A stretch of DNA of 64,000 bases. It comes from Clostridia bacterium UC5.1-1D2 (GTDB taxonomy: Bacteria; Bacillota; Clostridia; Lachnospirales; Lachnospiraceae). The DNA lies in the NCBI GenBank assembly GCA_001304855.1, contig BBZN01000018.1:1-64000 (forward strand). Reading direction: 5' to 3'. Of the stretch, positions 10,097 through 19,862 are shown piece after piece. Within the stretch, counting starts at the first letter, position 1, and each line of letters opens with the position of its first letter. The notes beneath the pieces are model-generated. The model had not been told where the DNA came from. It did not search any database and saw only the letters and a program-made list of their open reading frames with translations. Position numbers and translations under genes: made by a program.

Positions 10097-10377
10097 ATGT
10101 CAAACGAAGCATTGGGAATGGTTGAAACGAAAGGTCTGGTTGGCGCCATCGAAGCGGCAGACGCAATGACAAAGGCTGCAAATGTTGCATTGGTAGGATA
10201 TGAGAAAATCGGCTCCGGACTGGTTACCGTTATGGTGCGGGGAGATGTGGGAGCGGTTAAGGCTTCCGTGGACGCAGGCGCAGCGGCAGCCGCCAATGTG
10301 GGTCAGGTCGTATCCCAGCATGTAATTCCAAGACCTCACACAGATGTGGAGAAGATTCTGCCAAGACATTATCATAG
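10097..10377 (+). CDS. BMC hexamer shell protein, PduA-like (copy 2)
   Basis: About 94 aa. It matches the 5262 hexamer almost throughout ([34 protein letters not shown]). As printed the frame runs on to 10477 through a junk tail; restoring one A near 10365 gives ...ILPRTLS and a stop at 10375-10377, the family's normal length, so I end it there. Ribosome site CAGGAGG upstream. Confidence 0.9.
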
Positions 10378-10414
10378 GGCAATAACCGGCCTTAGGAAGC
10401 AGGCCCGGCGGAGC

Positions 10415-10440
10415 GTGTACCGGTTTCACTGCCGGTACAC
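10415..10440 (+). promoter_or_regulatory. Intercistronic stem-loop after second hexamer gene
   Basis: Perfect 9-bp arms GTGTACCGG and CCGGTACAC with an 8-base loop, and no T-tract. Like the stem-loop at 5583, it follows immediately after a PduA-type shell gene and precedes an enzyme gene, suggesting 3'-end stabilisation or an mRNA processing site. Confidence 0.6.
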
Positions 10441-10466
10441 AAAACTTCCGGCAGGAGGTGGACATA

Positions 10467-11135
10467 ATGGTGAGTGAAGAATTGTTAAAGCTGGTAACCC
10501 AGCGGGTTATTGAAAAAGTTAAAAATTACGATACCTATAAAATCCCCATTGGAGTTTCTAACAGGCATGTCCATGTGTCACAGGAGGACTTGGAAATTCT
10601 GTTTGGGAAAGGATATGAACTTACGAAGAAAAGCGATCTGAAACAGCCGGGCCAGTTTGCCTGCAATGAAACCGTGACCATACGGGGACCGAAGGGAGAG
10701 TTCGGCGGAGTGAGAATACTGGGACCTGTGAGAAAGCAGAGCCAGGTGGAAATATCAAAGACCGACAGCTTTCGTCTGGGAGTAAAGGCGCCCATCAGGG
10801 AGTCAGGATGCCTCTCAGGCACGCCCGGACTGGAGATAATAGGGCCTAAGGGGGCGGTATCGCTTCCTGAGGGAGCAATAATCGCCCTGCGCCATATCCA
10901 TATGACGCCCCGGCAGGCGGAGGCCATGAATGTGTGGGATAAGGATATTGTGGAGGTGGAAACCTTTGGAGAACGGCGCGGAGTTTTTGGAGATGTGCTG
11001 GTAAGGGTGTCGGATCAGTTTTCATTGGAAATGCATGTGGATGTGGATGAGGCCAACGCCTGTGCACTTCGCAACAATGATTATGTAATGATTCGTCACA
11101 ACACAGGCACGTCGCTTCCCGCGATTAACAGATAG
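10467..11135 (+). CDS. pduL: Phosphate propanoyltransferase (phosphotransacylase)
   Basis: 222 aa, intact. Residues 1-19 ([17 protein letters not shown]) are an encapsulation helix. Zn-binding and core motifs of PduL follow: [10 protein letters not shown] (His ligands), [36 protein letters not shown], and [11 protein letters not shown]. It converts acyl-CoA to acyl-phosphate and recycles CoA inside the microcompartment. The ATG at 10467 fits GGAGG with 9 bp spacing; an in-frame GTG at 10458 overlaps the ribosome site. Confidence 0.95.
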   Translation: MVSEELLKLVTQRVIEKVKNYDTYKIPIGVSNRHVHVSQEDLEILFGKGYELTKKSDLKQPGQFACNETVTIRGPKGEFGGVRILGPVRKQSQVEISKTDSFRLGVKAPIRESGCLSGTPGLEIIGPKGAVSLPEGAIIALRHIHMTPRQAEAMNVWDKDIVEVETFGERRGVFGDVLVRVSDQFSLEMHVDVDEANACALRNNDYVMIRHNTGTSLPAINR

Positions 11136-11153
11136 AAAAGAGGGATTGATGGT

Positions 11154-11977
11154 ATGCTTATAACCAAAGATGTGTTGTCTGAATTTGGCCGGCTGATAGA
11201 GGAAAATACCTGCAATCCATATTCCGGTCCTCTAAAGACAGGAGTGGATCTGGGAACTGCCAATATTGTAATCGCTGTTACAGATGAGGAGAACCGCCCG
11301 GTTGCAGGCGCAACTGCAGTTTCCAAAGTAGTGAAGGATGGAATTGTGGTGGATTTCGTGGGAGCAATGCAGACGGTCAGGCGTTTAAAGCTCCGGCTGG
11401 AGCATATGCTGGGGGTAACGCTGGAAACTGCGGCGACGGCAATCCCTCCCGGGATTATAGAGGGGAATGTAAGATGCATTTCCAATGTAGTGGAAGGGGC
11501 CGGGTTTGAAGTGACCAATGTTATCGATGAACCTACGGCTGCCGCCTCCGTACTGGATATTGCAGACGGGGCTGTTGTGGATGTAGGCGGAGGCACCACC
11601 GGAATCAGCATACTCAGGGGCGGAAAGGTTATATTTACGGCTGATGAGCCACAGGGGGCACCCATATGACCCTGGTACTGGCAGGCTACTATGGCATTTC
11701 CATAGAGGAGGCGGAGGAGCTGAAAAAAGATAAATCCAGGGAGGACGACGTGTTCCCTGTTATCAAGCCGGTGGTACAGAAAATGGCTTCGATAGTGAAA
11801 GGGTTCCTTACAGATCATGAGGTGGACCGTGTCTACGTGGTAGGCGGGGCTTCCTGCTTCAAAGATTTTGAGAGTACCTTTGAGAAGGAGCTAAGAATAA
11901 CAACCGTAAAAACCAACGATTCACTGTTAGTTACGCCTCTCGGCATTGCCTGGAACGCCCAACCGCAGTCCCTCTGA
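11154..11977 (+). CDS. EutJ-like actin/Hsp70-fold chaperone of the microcompartment
   Basis: About 275 aa across one break near 11655 (six G read as five). Phosphate-1 motif GVDLGTANIVIAV, phosphate-2 motif VVDVGGGTTGISI, the NVIDEPTAAAS motif and adenosine motif VYVVGGASCF place it with EutJ, a short actin/Hsp70-like ATPase encoded in ethanolamine and glycyl-radical BMC loci. Its exact job is not settled; it is thought to help fold or assemble the enzymes. Ribosome site AAAGAGGG. Confidence 0.87.
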
Positions 11978-12057
11978 TGCGGAATAGCCGTTAACTTCCA
12001 TAAGCTGCGGTAAGTTCCGCAAAATCCCGTATAACGATGAAAGAAGGTGTGTTACTC

Positions 12058-13471
12058 TTGGATATGGATATAAAAGTGATAGAGCAGATGGTGGAGCAGG
12101 CATTAAAGGAATTAAAGTCAGAACAGCCTCAGAAGTTCACTGCATCCAGAGTGGAGCGCTACGGCGTATTTGAAACCATGGATGAGGCCATTGACGCGGC
12201 GGAGGAGGCGCAGAAGAAGCTGCTGTTTTCCAAAATTACCGACCGCCAGAAATATGTAGATATTATACGCGCCGCAGTTCTGAAAAGGGAAAATCTGGAA
12301 TTGATATCCAGATTATCAGTAGATGAGACAGAGATAGGATACTACGAACACAAACTCATAAAAACCGGCTGGCTGCCGAGAAAACACCGGGAACCGAGGA
12401 TTTAATTACGGAAGCCGTCACTGGGGACAATGGGCTGACACTGGTGGAATACTGCCCATTTGGCGTGATCGGGGCCATTACCCCCACTACCAACCCCACT
12501 GAAACCATAATTAACAATTCCATTTCCATGATTGCAGGCGGAAATACGGTTGTTTTCAGCCCCCACCCAAGGGCAAAGAAGGTTTCTCAGACGCTGGTTA
12601 AACTGCTGAACAAAGCGCTGATGGAGGCGGGAGCGCCTTCTAATCTGATTACCATGGTGGAGGAGCCTCTATCGAAAATACCAATCGGATGATTGAGAAT
12701 CCGAAGGTACGTCTTTTGGCAGCCACAGGAGGTCCTTCCATTGTCAAAAAGGTGTTGTCCTCCGGCAAGAAGGCTATAGGCGCAGGGGCGGGAAATCCGC
12801 CGGTTGTGGTAGATGAGACTGCGGATATCGAGAAAGCGGCTATGGATATAGTGGCAGGCTGCAGCTTTGACAATAATGTTCCCTGTATCGCAGAGAAAGA
12901 AGTATTTGCAGTGGATTCTATCTGCGATTATTTGATTCATTATATGAAGCTCAACGGCGCTTTTGAGATCACGGATGAAGCTCTTATCCAGAAGCTGGTG
13001 ACCCTTGTGACCAATGACAAAGGCGGACCGAAAACTTCCTTTGTGGGTAAGAGCGCAGGGTATATCCTGAATCAGCTGGGAATTACCGCCGACGACAGCG
13101 TGAAGGTTATCATCATGGAAGTTCCCAGGGAGCATCTGCTGGTTCAGGAGGAGATGATGATGCCCATACTGCCGGTAGTGCGCGTATCTGACGTGGATAC
13201 GGCTATTGAGTACGCCCGCGAAGCGGAGCATGGCAACAGGCACACAGCCATGATGCATTCTAAAAATGTGGAAAAACTCAGCAAGATGGCAAAGGTTATG
13301 GAGACGACCATTTTCGTCAAGAACGCTCCTTCCTATGCCGGGATCGGAGCAGGGGGAGAAGGATATACTACCTTTACAATTGCCGGGCCCACAGGAGAAG
13401 GACTTACATCTGCCAGGAGCTTTTGCAGAAAGCGCAAATGTGTGATGACCGACGCCTTCAGCATCCGGTGA
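12058..13471 (+). CDS. pduP: CoA-acylating aldehyde dehydrogenase, PduP/EutE family, copy 2 (with encapsulation helix)
   Basis: About 472 aa across two breaks (near 12362 AAAAAA read as AAAAA; near 12670 CCTTCT read as CCTCT). Residues about 3-20 (MDIKVIEQMVEQALKELK) form an encapsulation peptide, then a linker, then the dehydrogenase: FSPHPRAKKVSQ, ATGGPSIVKKVL, and catalytic Cys in FDNNVPCIAEKE. It oxidises propionaldehyde to propionyl-CoA in the lumen. TTG at 12058 sits 10 bp after AAGAAGG; ATG at 12064 is the alternative. C-terminus ends in DAFSIR. It is the likely core-targeted enzyme of the two paralogues. Confidence 0.9.
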
Positions 13472-13520
13472 CATTCTGCAGGAATCCTGTGTGCGGGTCC
13501 AGTGTTAAGGAGAGAAGCAA

Positions 13521-14636
13521 ATGTCAAATGTATATATAAAAACTAAAATTCGCAGCGGGCATTACGCAATGGAATATCTGCGGAAAATCCGGAATAAGAA
13601 TGTCATGGTGGTCTGCGACAAATTCCTGTCGGAGAGCGGAGCCATAAATTACATAACGGATGCCCTGGATTCCAGCAATGAACTGGAGATTTTCGATCAG
13701 GCGATACCGGATCCCACCATTGAAGTTGTGGGAAAGGGCCTGAGCGTAATCTGCAGCGTGCGCCCTGACATTGTCATCGGATTTGGAGGCGGTTCCGCCA
13801 TCGACACTGCAAAAGGAATCATTTATTTTGCAGGCGTGAAGGAACTGATTCCGAAGCCCAGATTCATAACGATTCCCACTACCAGCGGAACCGGTTCGGA
13901 GGTTACATCTGCGGCTGTAATCACGGATTCGGAGAATAAGAGCAAGCATTTGATTTCATCTGATGATATTCTGGCGGATGTGGCTATATTGGATCCCAGG
14001 CTTACCCTGTCTGTGCCGCCTTCCGTCACAGCCAATACGGGAATGGATGTGCTGACCCATGCCCTGGAAGCGTATGTGGCCACAGGTTCCAATGTGTTTT
14101 CTGACGCATTGTCTGAAAAGTCGGTGGAACTTCTCATAAAAGCCCTTTTAAACTGCTACAGAGACGGGAAAAATCTGGAGGCCAGGACTGTGATGCATGA
14201 GGCCTCCACACTGGCGGGAATGGCCTTCAACACGGCCGGACTGGGCGTTAACCACAGCATAGCCCATCAGCTGGGAGGAACCTTCCATATTCCCCACGGA
14301 CTTGCAAATGCAATGCTTTTAAACCCTGTGATTGATTATAATTGTGTAAATCACGATATTATGCGCAAGTACGCAACCCTGGCCTATAAAGTTCAGCTGG
14401 TGGGAATCAACGAATCTCCGGCGCTGGCTGTAAGGGCGCTGAAGGAAATGATTATAATGCTTATGGGCTGTATGGATATGCCTCTGACCATAAGAGAGCT
14501 GGATATAAGCCGCGGGGAATACGAACAGCAGCTTCAGAATATGATTGACAACGCCCTTATGGATAACTGCCTGGCCACAACGCCCAGGGAGATCGGGACG
14601 GCGGCTATCAGGGATATTCTGCTAAGTATTTATTGA
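13521..14636 (+). CDS. Iron-containing alcohol dehydrogenase, PduQ/EutG type
   Basis: 371 aa, intact. Class III ADH: GFGGGSAIDTAKGI nucleotide-binding loop, PTTSGTGSEVTSAAVI, and metal ligands in GMDVLTHALEAY and SIAHQLGGTFHIPHG. It reduces aldehyde to alcohol and regenerates NAD for the aldehyde dehydrogenase, closing the redox balance in the compartment. It is the last structural gene before a terminator. Ribosome site GGAGAG. Confidence 0.93.
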   Translation: MSNVYIKTKIRSGHYAMEYLRKIRNKNVMVVCDKFLSESGAINYITDALDSSNELEIFDQAIPDPTIEVVGKGLSVICSVRPDIVIGFGGGSAIDTAKGIIYFAGVKELIPKPRFITIPTTSGTGSEVTSAAVITDSENKSKHLISSDDILADVAILDPRLTLSVPPSVTANTGMDVLTHALEAYVATGSNVFSDALSEKSVELLIKALLNCYRDGKNLEARTVMHEASTLAGMAFNTAGLGVNHSIAHQLGGTFHIPHGLANAMLLNPVIDYNCVNHDIMRKYATLAYKVQLVGINESPALAVRALKEMIIMLMGCMDMPLTIRELDISRGEYEQQLQNMIDNALMDNCLATTPREIGTAAIRDILLSIY

Positions 14637-14668
14637 AATGAGAGCATGTGACCAGGAAAAAAGTAACT

Positions 14669-14710
14669 CCGGGCGGCCCCGAAACAGGCTGTCCGGTTTT
14701 GGTGTTTTCA
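14669..14710 (+). terminator. Rho-independent terminator ending the BMC operon
   Basis: Arms CCGGGCGGCC and GGCTGTCCGG (two G-U pairs), 8-base loop, then TTTTGGTGTTTT. It lies 33 bp after the alcohol dehydrogenase stop and separates structural genes from the two-component system. Confidence 0.7.
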
Positions 14711-14837
14711 AATAAGGCCCGGAGAGGAACAAAATATGCTAAAAGAGCGCCGAGGGGGACTTATTTGAGAAAATGGATTGTTTACACAAGTAAAAAATGA
14801 TAAAATATTCAATAATTGTGGAGGAAAGGAGTTGGGC

Positions 14838-16167
14838 ATGGCAGATTATCATGACTTATTTCCAACAGATGAGCTTCAAACCGACAAATTGGATGAGTAT
14901 TTCAGCGCTGCTGATGAAGGCGGAGCCAATAAACTGGATATTATTCATCTGTTCGGAAAGGAGAAGCTGGAAAACATTCAAAAGAGCCTTTCCAAGGCAA
15001 CAGGGTTAGCTTTTATAACGGTGGATTTCAGAGGAGAGCCTATAACAGAGGCCACCTCCTTCAGCCATTTTTGCAGACAGGTCAGGAGTAATCCGGCAGC
15101 CATCGAACGGTGTAAATCTTCCGACGCGTTTGGTTCCATACAGGCAGCGGTTACTCAGAAAACAAATGTTTATTTTTGTCCCTGCGGGCTGCTGGAAGTG
15201 GCAATCCCCATCATTGTGAGGGGGCATTATCTGGGCGGTTTTATCGGCGGCCAAATCCGGTGCAATGACGCGCCTGAGACAGTGAGCCGCCTCTCATCTG
15301 TAATGCACTCTGCCAAGTCGGAGGAAGCGGCGCTCCAATACAAGGAACTGATGGAGACAATACCTGTGTACTCCTATGAGAAATTTCTGGATATCGCCAA
15401 CCTTGTGTTTTTAGTTATAAATCAGCTCAGTGAGAATGAGATCAGCCAGCATTTGCAGGAGGATGTGCTGAAGAAGCGCATTAAGAAAATGCAGTCCCTG
15501 AATCAACGCTACCTGAAAGAAAATCTTCTTTTAACCAAAGAGCTCCAGGAAATAAAGGTGAATTCCAACCCTTATGAGCTTTTGGACGTGCTCACCTCCT
15601 TACTTAATCTGACCATTATTGAGGACGCTCCCCAGACAAACGATCTGTTATGCTCTTTTATCGAATATGCAAAATACAAGTATTCGGAGAAGGGAACCTT
15701 TGTACATATGGCAGGGGAGCTGGAGCAGGCAGAACGTTATCTTGCATTCCAGCAGAAAAAGTTGGGAGAACGGCTGAAATTCTCCATTCAGATACCGAAA
15801 GAACTGTATATTCAGAAGATGCCCTCCAATGTCCTCATGCCTTATATACAAAGTGCGGTGTACAACGGGATAATGCTAAAAAAGAAGGCGGGGAAGTGCG
15901 TGTTACGGGATATTCAAGGAACGGCAACCTGGTGATGGAAATTCTTGATACAGGTCCGGGACTGACCAAGGCGGAAATTGACATTAAACATGAAACATAT
16001 AAAAATTGCATGAGGGGTATTACATCAATATAGGAATGGATCATGCAAAAGAAAAAATGAAACAGCTTTTTGGAGAGGAGTATGATATCATAGTAGAAAG
16101 CAGCAGAAGCAAGGGGTGTAAAAGTATTCTGGTCTGGCCTGAACATCATGAAGAAAGGATTGATTAA
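14838..16167 (+). CDS. PocR-domain sensor histidine kinase, likely propanediol sensor
   Basis: About 443 aa across breaks near 15883 (A-run one short) and near 16013 (G-run one short). Residues about 50-215 match the PocR sensory domain: FGKEKLENIQKSLSKATGLA, then paired Cys motifs (HFCRQ, RCKSSD, FCPCGL) and GHYLGGFIGGQ. A coiled coil follows, then a histidine-kinase region and an ATPase domain with MEILDTGPGLT (G1 box); I see no textbook H-box. PocR in Salmonella binds 1,2-propanediol, so a diol ligand is the natural guess. The start ATG follows AAAGGAG. It should phosphorylate the regulator encoded next. Confidence 0.8.
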
Positions 16168-16169
16168 GC

Positions 16170-17186
16170 ATGTACAGGGTTTTGATTGCAGATGATGATA
16201 TTCTCATGAGAGAAGCTCTGAAAGTCATGATTGCCAGGGAGGAGGCATTTAAGGTTGTCAGTATGGTTGGGGCCGGTGAAAGCGCGGTTAAGGTGTGCAG
16301 GGAGGATTCCGTTGACATTGTGTTTATGGACATGCAGATGCCGGGAATTACCGGATTGGAAGCAAGCCGGATTATACACCGCACAAATCCCGAGATAGCA
16401 ATTTACATTTTATCCGCCCATGCAGCCAGCGTATTAATCCGAAGCGCAGGCCAGGAAGCGGTGAAGGATGTGTTGGAAAAACCCATCACTATGGCCTGTC
16501 TGAAAAAGTTCTGGAAAATTATAAGACGGAACATGAAAGCTCTGTGCAGGGACAGATGGAGGTGCTGGCTGAGATACTGAGGCGCAAGAATTTCAGGGAA
16601 TTTTATGAAATTCTGCCGGGAATTATAGATGAGCTCTATGAAAATGCAGATATGGATTTGATCCGCCTGATTAAAATCTTCACATATCTGGGCCAAAGCT
16701 TCTGGATACAAGAAACGTATATGACGATAATAAAAATATAACGGACATGTTCCCCATAAATGAAGGCCTGATTATGGATCGCAAGACCTCAGAACTTTGG
16801 CTGTTCCGGGTGGTGGACTATCTGTTCTGCCAGAACAGCATCAGCCGGTATCCGCTGCTGGATAATATTTTATATACATTGAGAAGCATATAAAAGAAGA
16901 TATAACCCTAAACAGTATTATAGAAAACTGCGCAATCAGCCAGGGATATCTGAGCAGAATTTTCAGAGAGCAGTTTCAGGTGAGCGTGACGGAATATCTG
17001 CATCTGAAAAAGATGCATCTGGCAAAAGGGTATTTCTATTTTACGGAGGATAGTATAGCTGAGGTGGCATTTCGCCTGGGCTATAATGAAAGCAGTTATT
17101 TCAGCAAGGTATTTAAAAAGTACGAGAAAATGACTGTAAAAGAATATAAAAAAGAAGTGCGGAAAAGGAATGCTGAAAAAAACTGA
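16170..17186 (+). CDS. Response regulator with AraC-type DNA-binding domain
   Basis: About 340 aa across three breaks (near 16510 A-run; near 16700 and 16875 T-runs). Residues 1-120 are a receiver domain (VLIADDD acidic pocket, FMDMQMPG phospho-Asp, conserved Lys in EKPIT). The C-terminal about 100 residues hold two AraC helix-turn-helix units (NSIIENCAISQGYLSRIFRE and SIAEVAFRLGYNESSYFSKV). It is encoded 3 bp after the PocR kinase and should activate the BMC operon, probably at 744-876 upstream of the GRE. Confidence 0.85.
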
Positions 17187-17384
17187 ACAGGACTAAAAGA
17201 CAGTAAAATAGCAGAAGGGCTTTTCAGGAACCGGCTGCGCCGGACAGGGAGCCCGGTCAGTGGCATTCAAAGGGATTTTATGGGATGCGGGGGATAAAAG
17301 AGAGGGACATCCGCTGAAATAGGACAGTGCCCGGCTCCCGCCCAAAAGGGCTTTGTATCTTTCAACGAAAAATTGGAAAATCAG

Positions 17385-17413
17385 TTGACAAAGACGGAAA
17401 CCGTAGGTATAAT
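17385..17413 (+). promoter_or_regulatory. Sigma-A promoter for yceD-rpmF
   Basis: TTGACA (17385-17390) and TATAAT (17408-17413), both consensus, separated by 17 bp; the yceD start lies 28 bp further on. Confidence 0.85.
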
Positions 17414-17440
17414 GTAACAGATGCGTATTAGGAGGTTAAT

Positions 17441-17968
17441 ATGCTGATAAACTTATCGGAACTGTTTTCTGTAGAAGGAAAAGCGAAAACCTATACTGTG
17501 CCGCTGGAGATGCAGCAGTTTCACATAGCCGGAGACAGCTATGAGATTGTGGAAAAAGAACCAGTGAACCTGACTATAACCAATCAGGGGGACAAGGCGC
17601 TGACTGTGGAGGGAAAGGCCGTTTTAAGCCTTATAATGCCATGCGACAGATGCCTGGAGCCGGTAAGGCTGCCCTTCCTGCTGGAGATTGACCAAAAGCT
17701 GGACATGAACCAGACGGAGGAAGAGCGGGTAGCAGAACTGAATGAGCAGTTCTATGTTAGTGGGTACAATCTGGATGTAGACCAATTGGTTGGTAATGAG
17801 TTAACCTTGAACCTGCCTATGAAGATTCTCTGCAGGGAAGACTGTAAGGGGATCTGCAATAGATGTGGCACAAATCTCAACCGAGGGACTTGTGACTGCG
17901 ACAGAAGGTCGCTTGACCCAAGAATGTCAGTTATCCAGGATATTTTTAAAGAGTTGAAGGAGGTGTAA
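17441..17968 (+). CDS. DUF177/YceD family protein
   Basis: 175 aa, intact. It has the C-terminal Cys pattern of the family (CREDCKGICNRCGTNLN, then CDC) and MPCDRCLEPV in the middle. YceD is nearly always encoded upstream of rpmF, as here with 3 bp between them, and is linked to 23S rRNA metabolism in other organisms. Ribosome site AGGAGG. Confidence 0.9.
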   Translation: MLINLSELFSVEGKAKTYTVPLEMQQFHIAGDSYEIVEKEPVNLTITNQGDKALTVEGKAVLSLIMPCDRCLEPVRLPFLLEIDQKLDMNQTEEERVAELNEQFYVSGYNLDVDQLVGNELTLNLPMKILCREDCKGICNRCGTNLNRGTCDCDRRSLDPRMSVIQDIFKELKEV

Positions 17969-17971
17969 ACC

Positions 17972-18154
17972 ATGTCTATCTGTCCTAAGAATAAATCTTC
18001 TAAAGCTAGAAGAGACAGCCGTAGAGCGAACTGGAAGATGAGCGCTCCGAATCTGGTGAAGTGCAGCAAGTGCGGCGCATTAATGATGCCTCACAGAGTT
18101 TGCAAGGCTTGTGGATCTTATAACAAGCGCGAGATAGTATCCGTAGAGGACTAA
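17972..18154 (+). CDS. rpmF: 50S ribosomal protein L32
   Basis: 60 aa, intact. MSICPKNKSSKARRDSRRAN start and zinc-ribbon Cys pairs in VKCSKCGALMMPHRVCKACG. The last ten codons and the downstream terminator are duplicated at 19863, on the far side of a 1.6-kb insert. Confidence 0.97.
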   Translation: MSICPKNKSSKARRDSRRANWKMSAPNLVKCSKCGALMMPHRVCKACGSYNKREIVSVED

Positions 18155-18258
18155 GAAATCGTTTGGAAACATGAGAAAAAACAGTAAAAACAAGGCTTCT
18201 GGCATTTGATGCTGGGAACCTTGTTTTTGTTTTGCCTTGATTTTTTGAAAACCCGCCG
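18120..18258 (+). repeat. Direct repeat copy A (rpmF 3' end plus terminator)
   Basis: 139 bp matching 19863-20001 at about 136 positions. It includes the final codons of rpmF (NKREIVSVED, stop) and the terminator hairpin, and stops inside the arm AACCCGCC. In copy B that arm continues into its partner GGCGGGTT, so copy A is the junction made by the insertion. Confidence 0.9.
18186..18232 (+). terminator. Terminator of rpmF
   Basis: Stem AAAAACAAGG with CCTTGTTTTT (18219-18228) ending in a T-tract, 32 bp after the rpmF stop. A second copy with one weakened pair lies in repeat B. Confidence 0.8.
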
Positions 18259-18542
18259 AAAATAATGAGGTTTAAGATGTTAATGTTAAAACCTGTATTA
18301 TTGAGTTGGAAAAACCTGGTATATCGTTTATAATCATATTATATGTACGCGGAGGAGAACATAATGATAAAAACAAGATTGTTACAGTTCAAGATGTTTC
18401 AGTTAATGTTTCAACAGAGGCACATGGGAACAGATATATAATCCTGCTTTTTTCAATACAAGTCGTGAGTGTGTAGCATACATGGCTTTGAGAACGGGGT
18501 ATTGGATGTTCAAATTACAATTTTGAATGACAGTAAGCATGT

Positions 18543-18568
18543 AATTTTCCAGACATGTCTGGAAAATT
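18543..18568. repeat. Perfect 26-bp palindrome upstream of the DUF1016 gene
   Basis: Half-site AATTTTCCAGACA followed directly by its reverse complement. It ends 13 bp before the GTG start. The half TCTGGAAAATTG recurs inside the gene at about 18886-18897, in a second inverted repeat (TTTCCAGAC, TGT, GTCTGGAAA). It may be an operator or a recognition site. Confidence 0.8.
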
Positions 18569-18581
18569 GGAGGTGTGTAGC

Positions 18582-19593
18582 GTGAACGAGATATTAGAAA
18601 GTAAAAAATATGAAATGTTAGTTGTAGACATTGAGAACGCTGTTGCAAATGCCAAAGACAGCATTGCGGCAAGTGTTAACCAGGTAATGGTTAAGACTTA
18701 CTGGTCAATCGGCAGATACATAGTAGAGTATGAACAGGTTGGTAGTGTTAAAGCAGAATATGGAAAACAGCTTTTGAGACAGTTATCGAAAGATTTAACT
18801 TTGAGGTTAGGTAGAGGATATAGCCATTCCAACTTAAGCAATATGAGAAAATTTTATAATTATTTATCCAACTTTCCAGACTGTGTCTGGAAAATTGAGT
18901 TGGTCCCATATTTGCGAGATTATTCGTTTAGATGATCCACTAGAACGTAGCTTTTACCAAAAACAGGCCGAAAATGAAAAGTGGAGTGTGAGAACACTGC
19001 AGCGGCAAATAAAAAGTTCTTTATTTCTGAGATTAGCGGCCAGTAAAGACAAAGATGGTATATTGGCCTTAGCAAAAGAGGGCATGAAGATACAAACACC
19101 TGAAGATATTATAAAAGATACTTATACGTTGGAATTTTTGAATATTTCAGATGAGTATGAATACGCTGAAAGTGAAATTGGAAAATAAGATTATTGCAAA
19201 TTTGCAGAAGTTTTTATTGGAGCTAGGGAAGGGTTTTGCTTTTTGTTGGAAGGCAGTATCCAATCGTAATTAGTGGCAGACATTATCGTTGCGATTTGGT
19301 TTTTTACCATAGAATTTTTAAAATGCTTTGTATTAATTGATTTAAAAATAACTCCACTACAACATGAAGATGTTGGTCAGATGAATACCTATATGGGATA
19401 TTTTGCATTGGAAGAAAATATGCCTGATGATAATCCTCCAATTGGAATAATCCTAAGCCGGAATAAGGATGAATTGCTTGTAGAATATGCAACGTATGGA
19501 ATGGATACAAATTTGTTTGTATCCAAGTATGAATTATATTTGCCAAACCGTGACGAACTGAAAAGATTAGTTGATCAGATTATCAATAGTTGA
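18582..19593 (+). CDS. DUF1016 (YhcG-type) PDDEXK nuclease family protein, frame broken
   Basis: About 337 aa when reconstructed; breaks near 18878, 19180 (extra G), 19226 (extra T) and 19316 (extra T). The N-terminal domain has YWSIGRYIVEYEQ, GYSHSNLSNMRKFY and SGKLSWSHICE...ERSFYQKQ; the C-terminal nuclease domain has GRHYRCDLVFYHR, LIDLK (the E/DxK pair) and VGQMNTYM. GTG start after GGAGGTGTG. Unlike breaks elsewhere, these are mostly insertions, so it may be a true pseudogene. Family members are scattered accessory genes of poorly known role. Confidence 0.82.
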
Positions 19594-19704
19594 GGATGGA
19601 GATTAATAATTATAATCAGCAAGAGGGATAGTACTCTTAAGAAAAAAGAAGGATTAGATTCTATAGCAGATAATTTGACAATATTAATTCTTTTGGAACT
19701 TTTG

Positions 19705-19734
19705 TTTTTCGCCTTTTTATAAAAAGGCGAAAAA
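19705..19734. terminator. Perfect inverted repeat near the right end of the insert
   Basis: Arms TTTTTCGCCTTTTT and AAAAAGGCGAAAAA with a 2-base centre, so it would terminate transcription in either direction. It lies 110 bp after the DUF1016 stop. Confidence 0.7.
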
Positions 19735-19862
19735 TCCTTCCGACAATTACCAAATTTTATGTAACAGAAAGTAACGATTTGTAAAAGTACCATCATTATG
19801 AGAACCTTATAAAATAATGGTTTGTAACGAATTGTAATCGTTCGGGAGCGTTAGCGATATTA

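Larger units (their letters stand above)
18259..19862 (+). mobile_element. 1.6-kb insert between duplicated rpmF ends, carrying a DUF1016 nuclease gene
   Basis: The insert sits between 139-bp direct repeats of the rpmF 3' end, keeps rpmF whole, and is clearly richer in A+T than both flanks. Its only recognisable gene is a DUF1016-family nuclease; no transposase or integrase is visible. The first 320 bp hold a promoter-like stretch, GGAGGAGAAC and a short open frame from ATG 18364 that I cannot assign; the last 270 bp hold an inverted repeat and a cluster of GTAACGA/TTGTAA motifs. It may be a minimal element mobilised in trans or the remnant of an integrase-type island. Confidence 0.75.

Noticed and set aside
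10378..10477. Extended C-terminus of the second PduA-like protein
   Set aside because: Arises from one missing A near 10365; the normal stop at 10375 and the intercistronic hairpin fall inside this tail.
877..16167. Programmed frameshifting in BMC genes
   Set aside because: The breaks are at varied short homopolymers, without slippery heptamers and pseudoknots, and also hit housekeeping genes, so sequence error is simpler.
18364..18440. Small gene at the left end of the rpmF insert
   Set aside because: It has a ribosome site but only about 25 codons and no recognisable domain; could be the stub of a broken gene.
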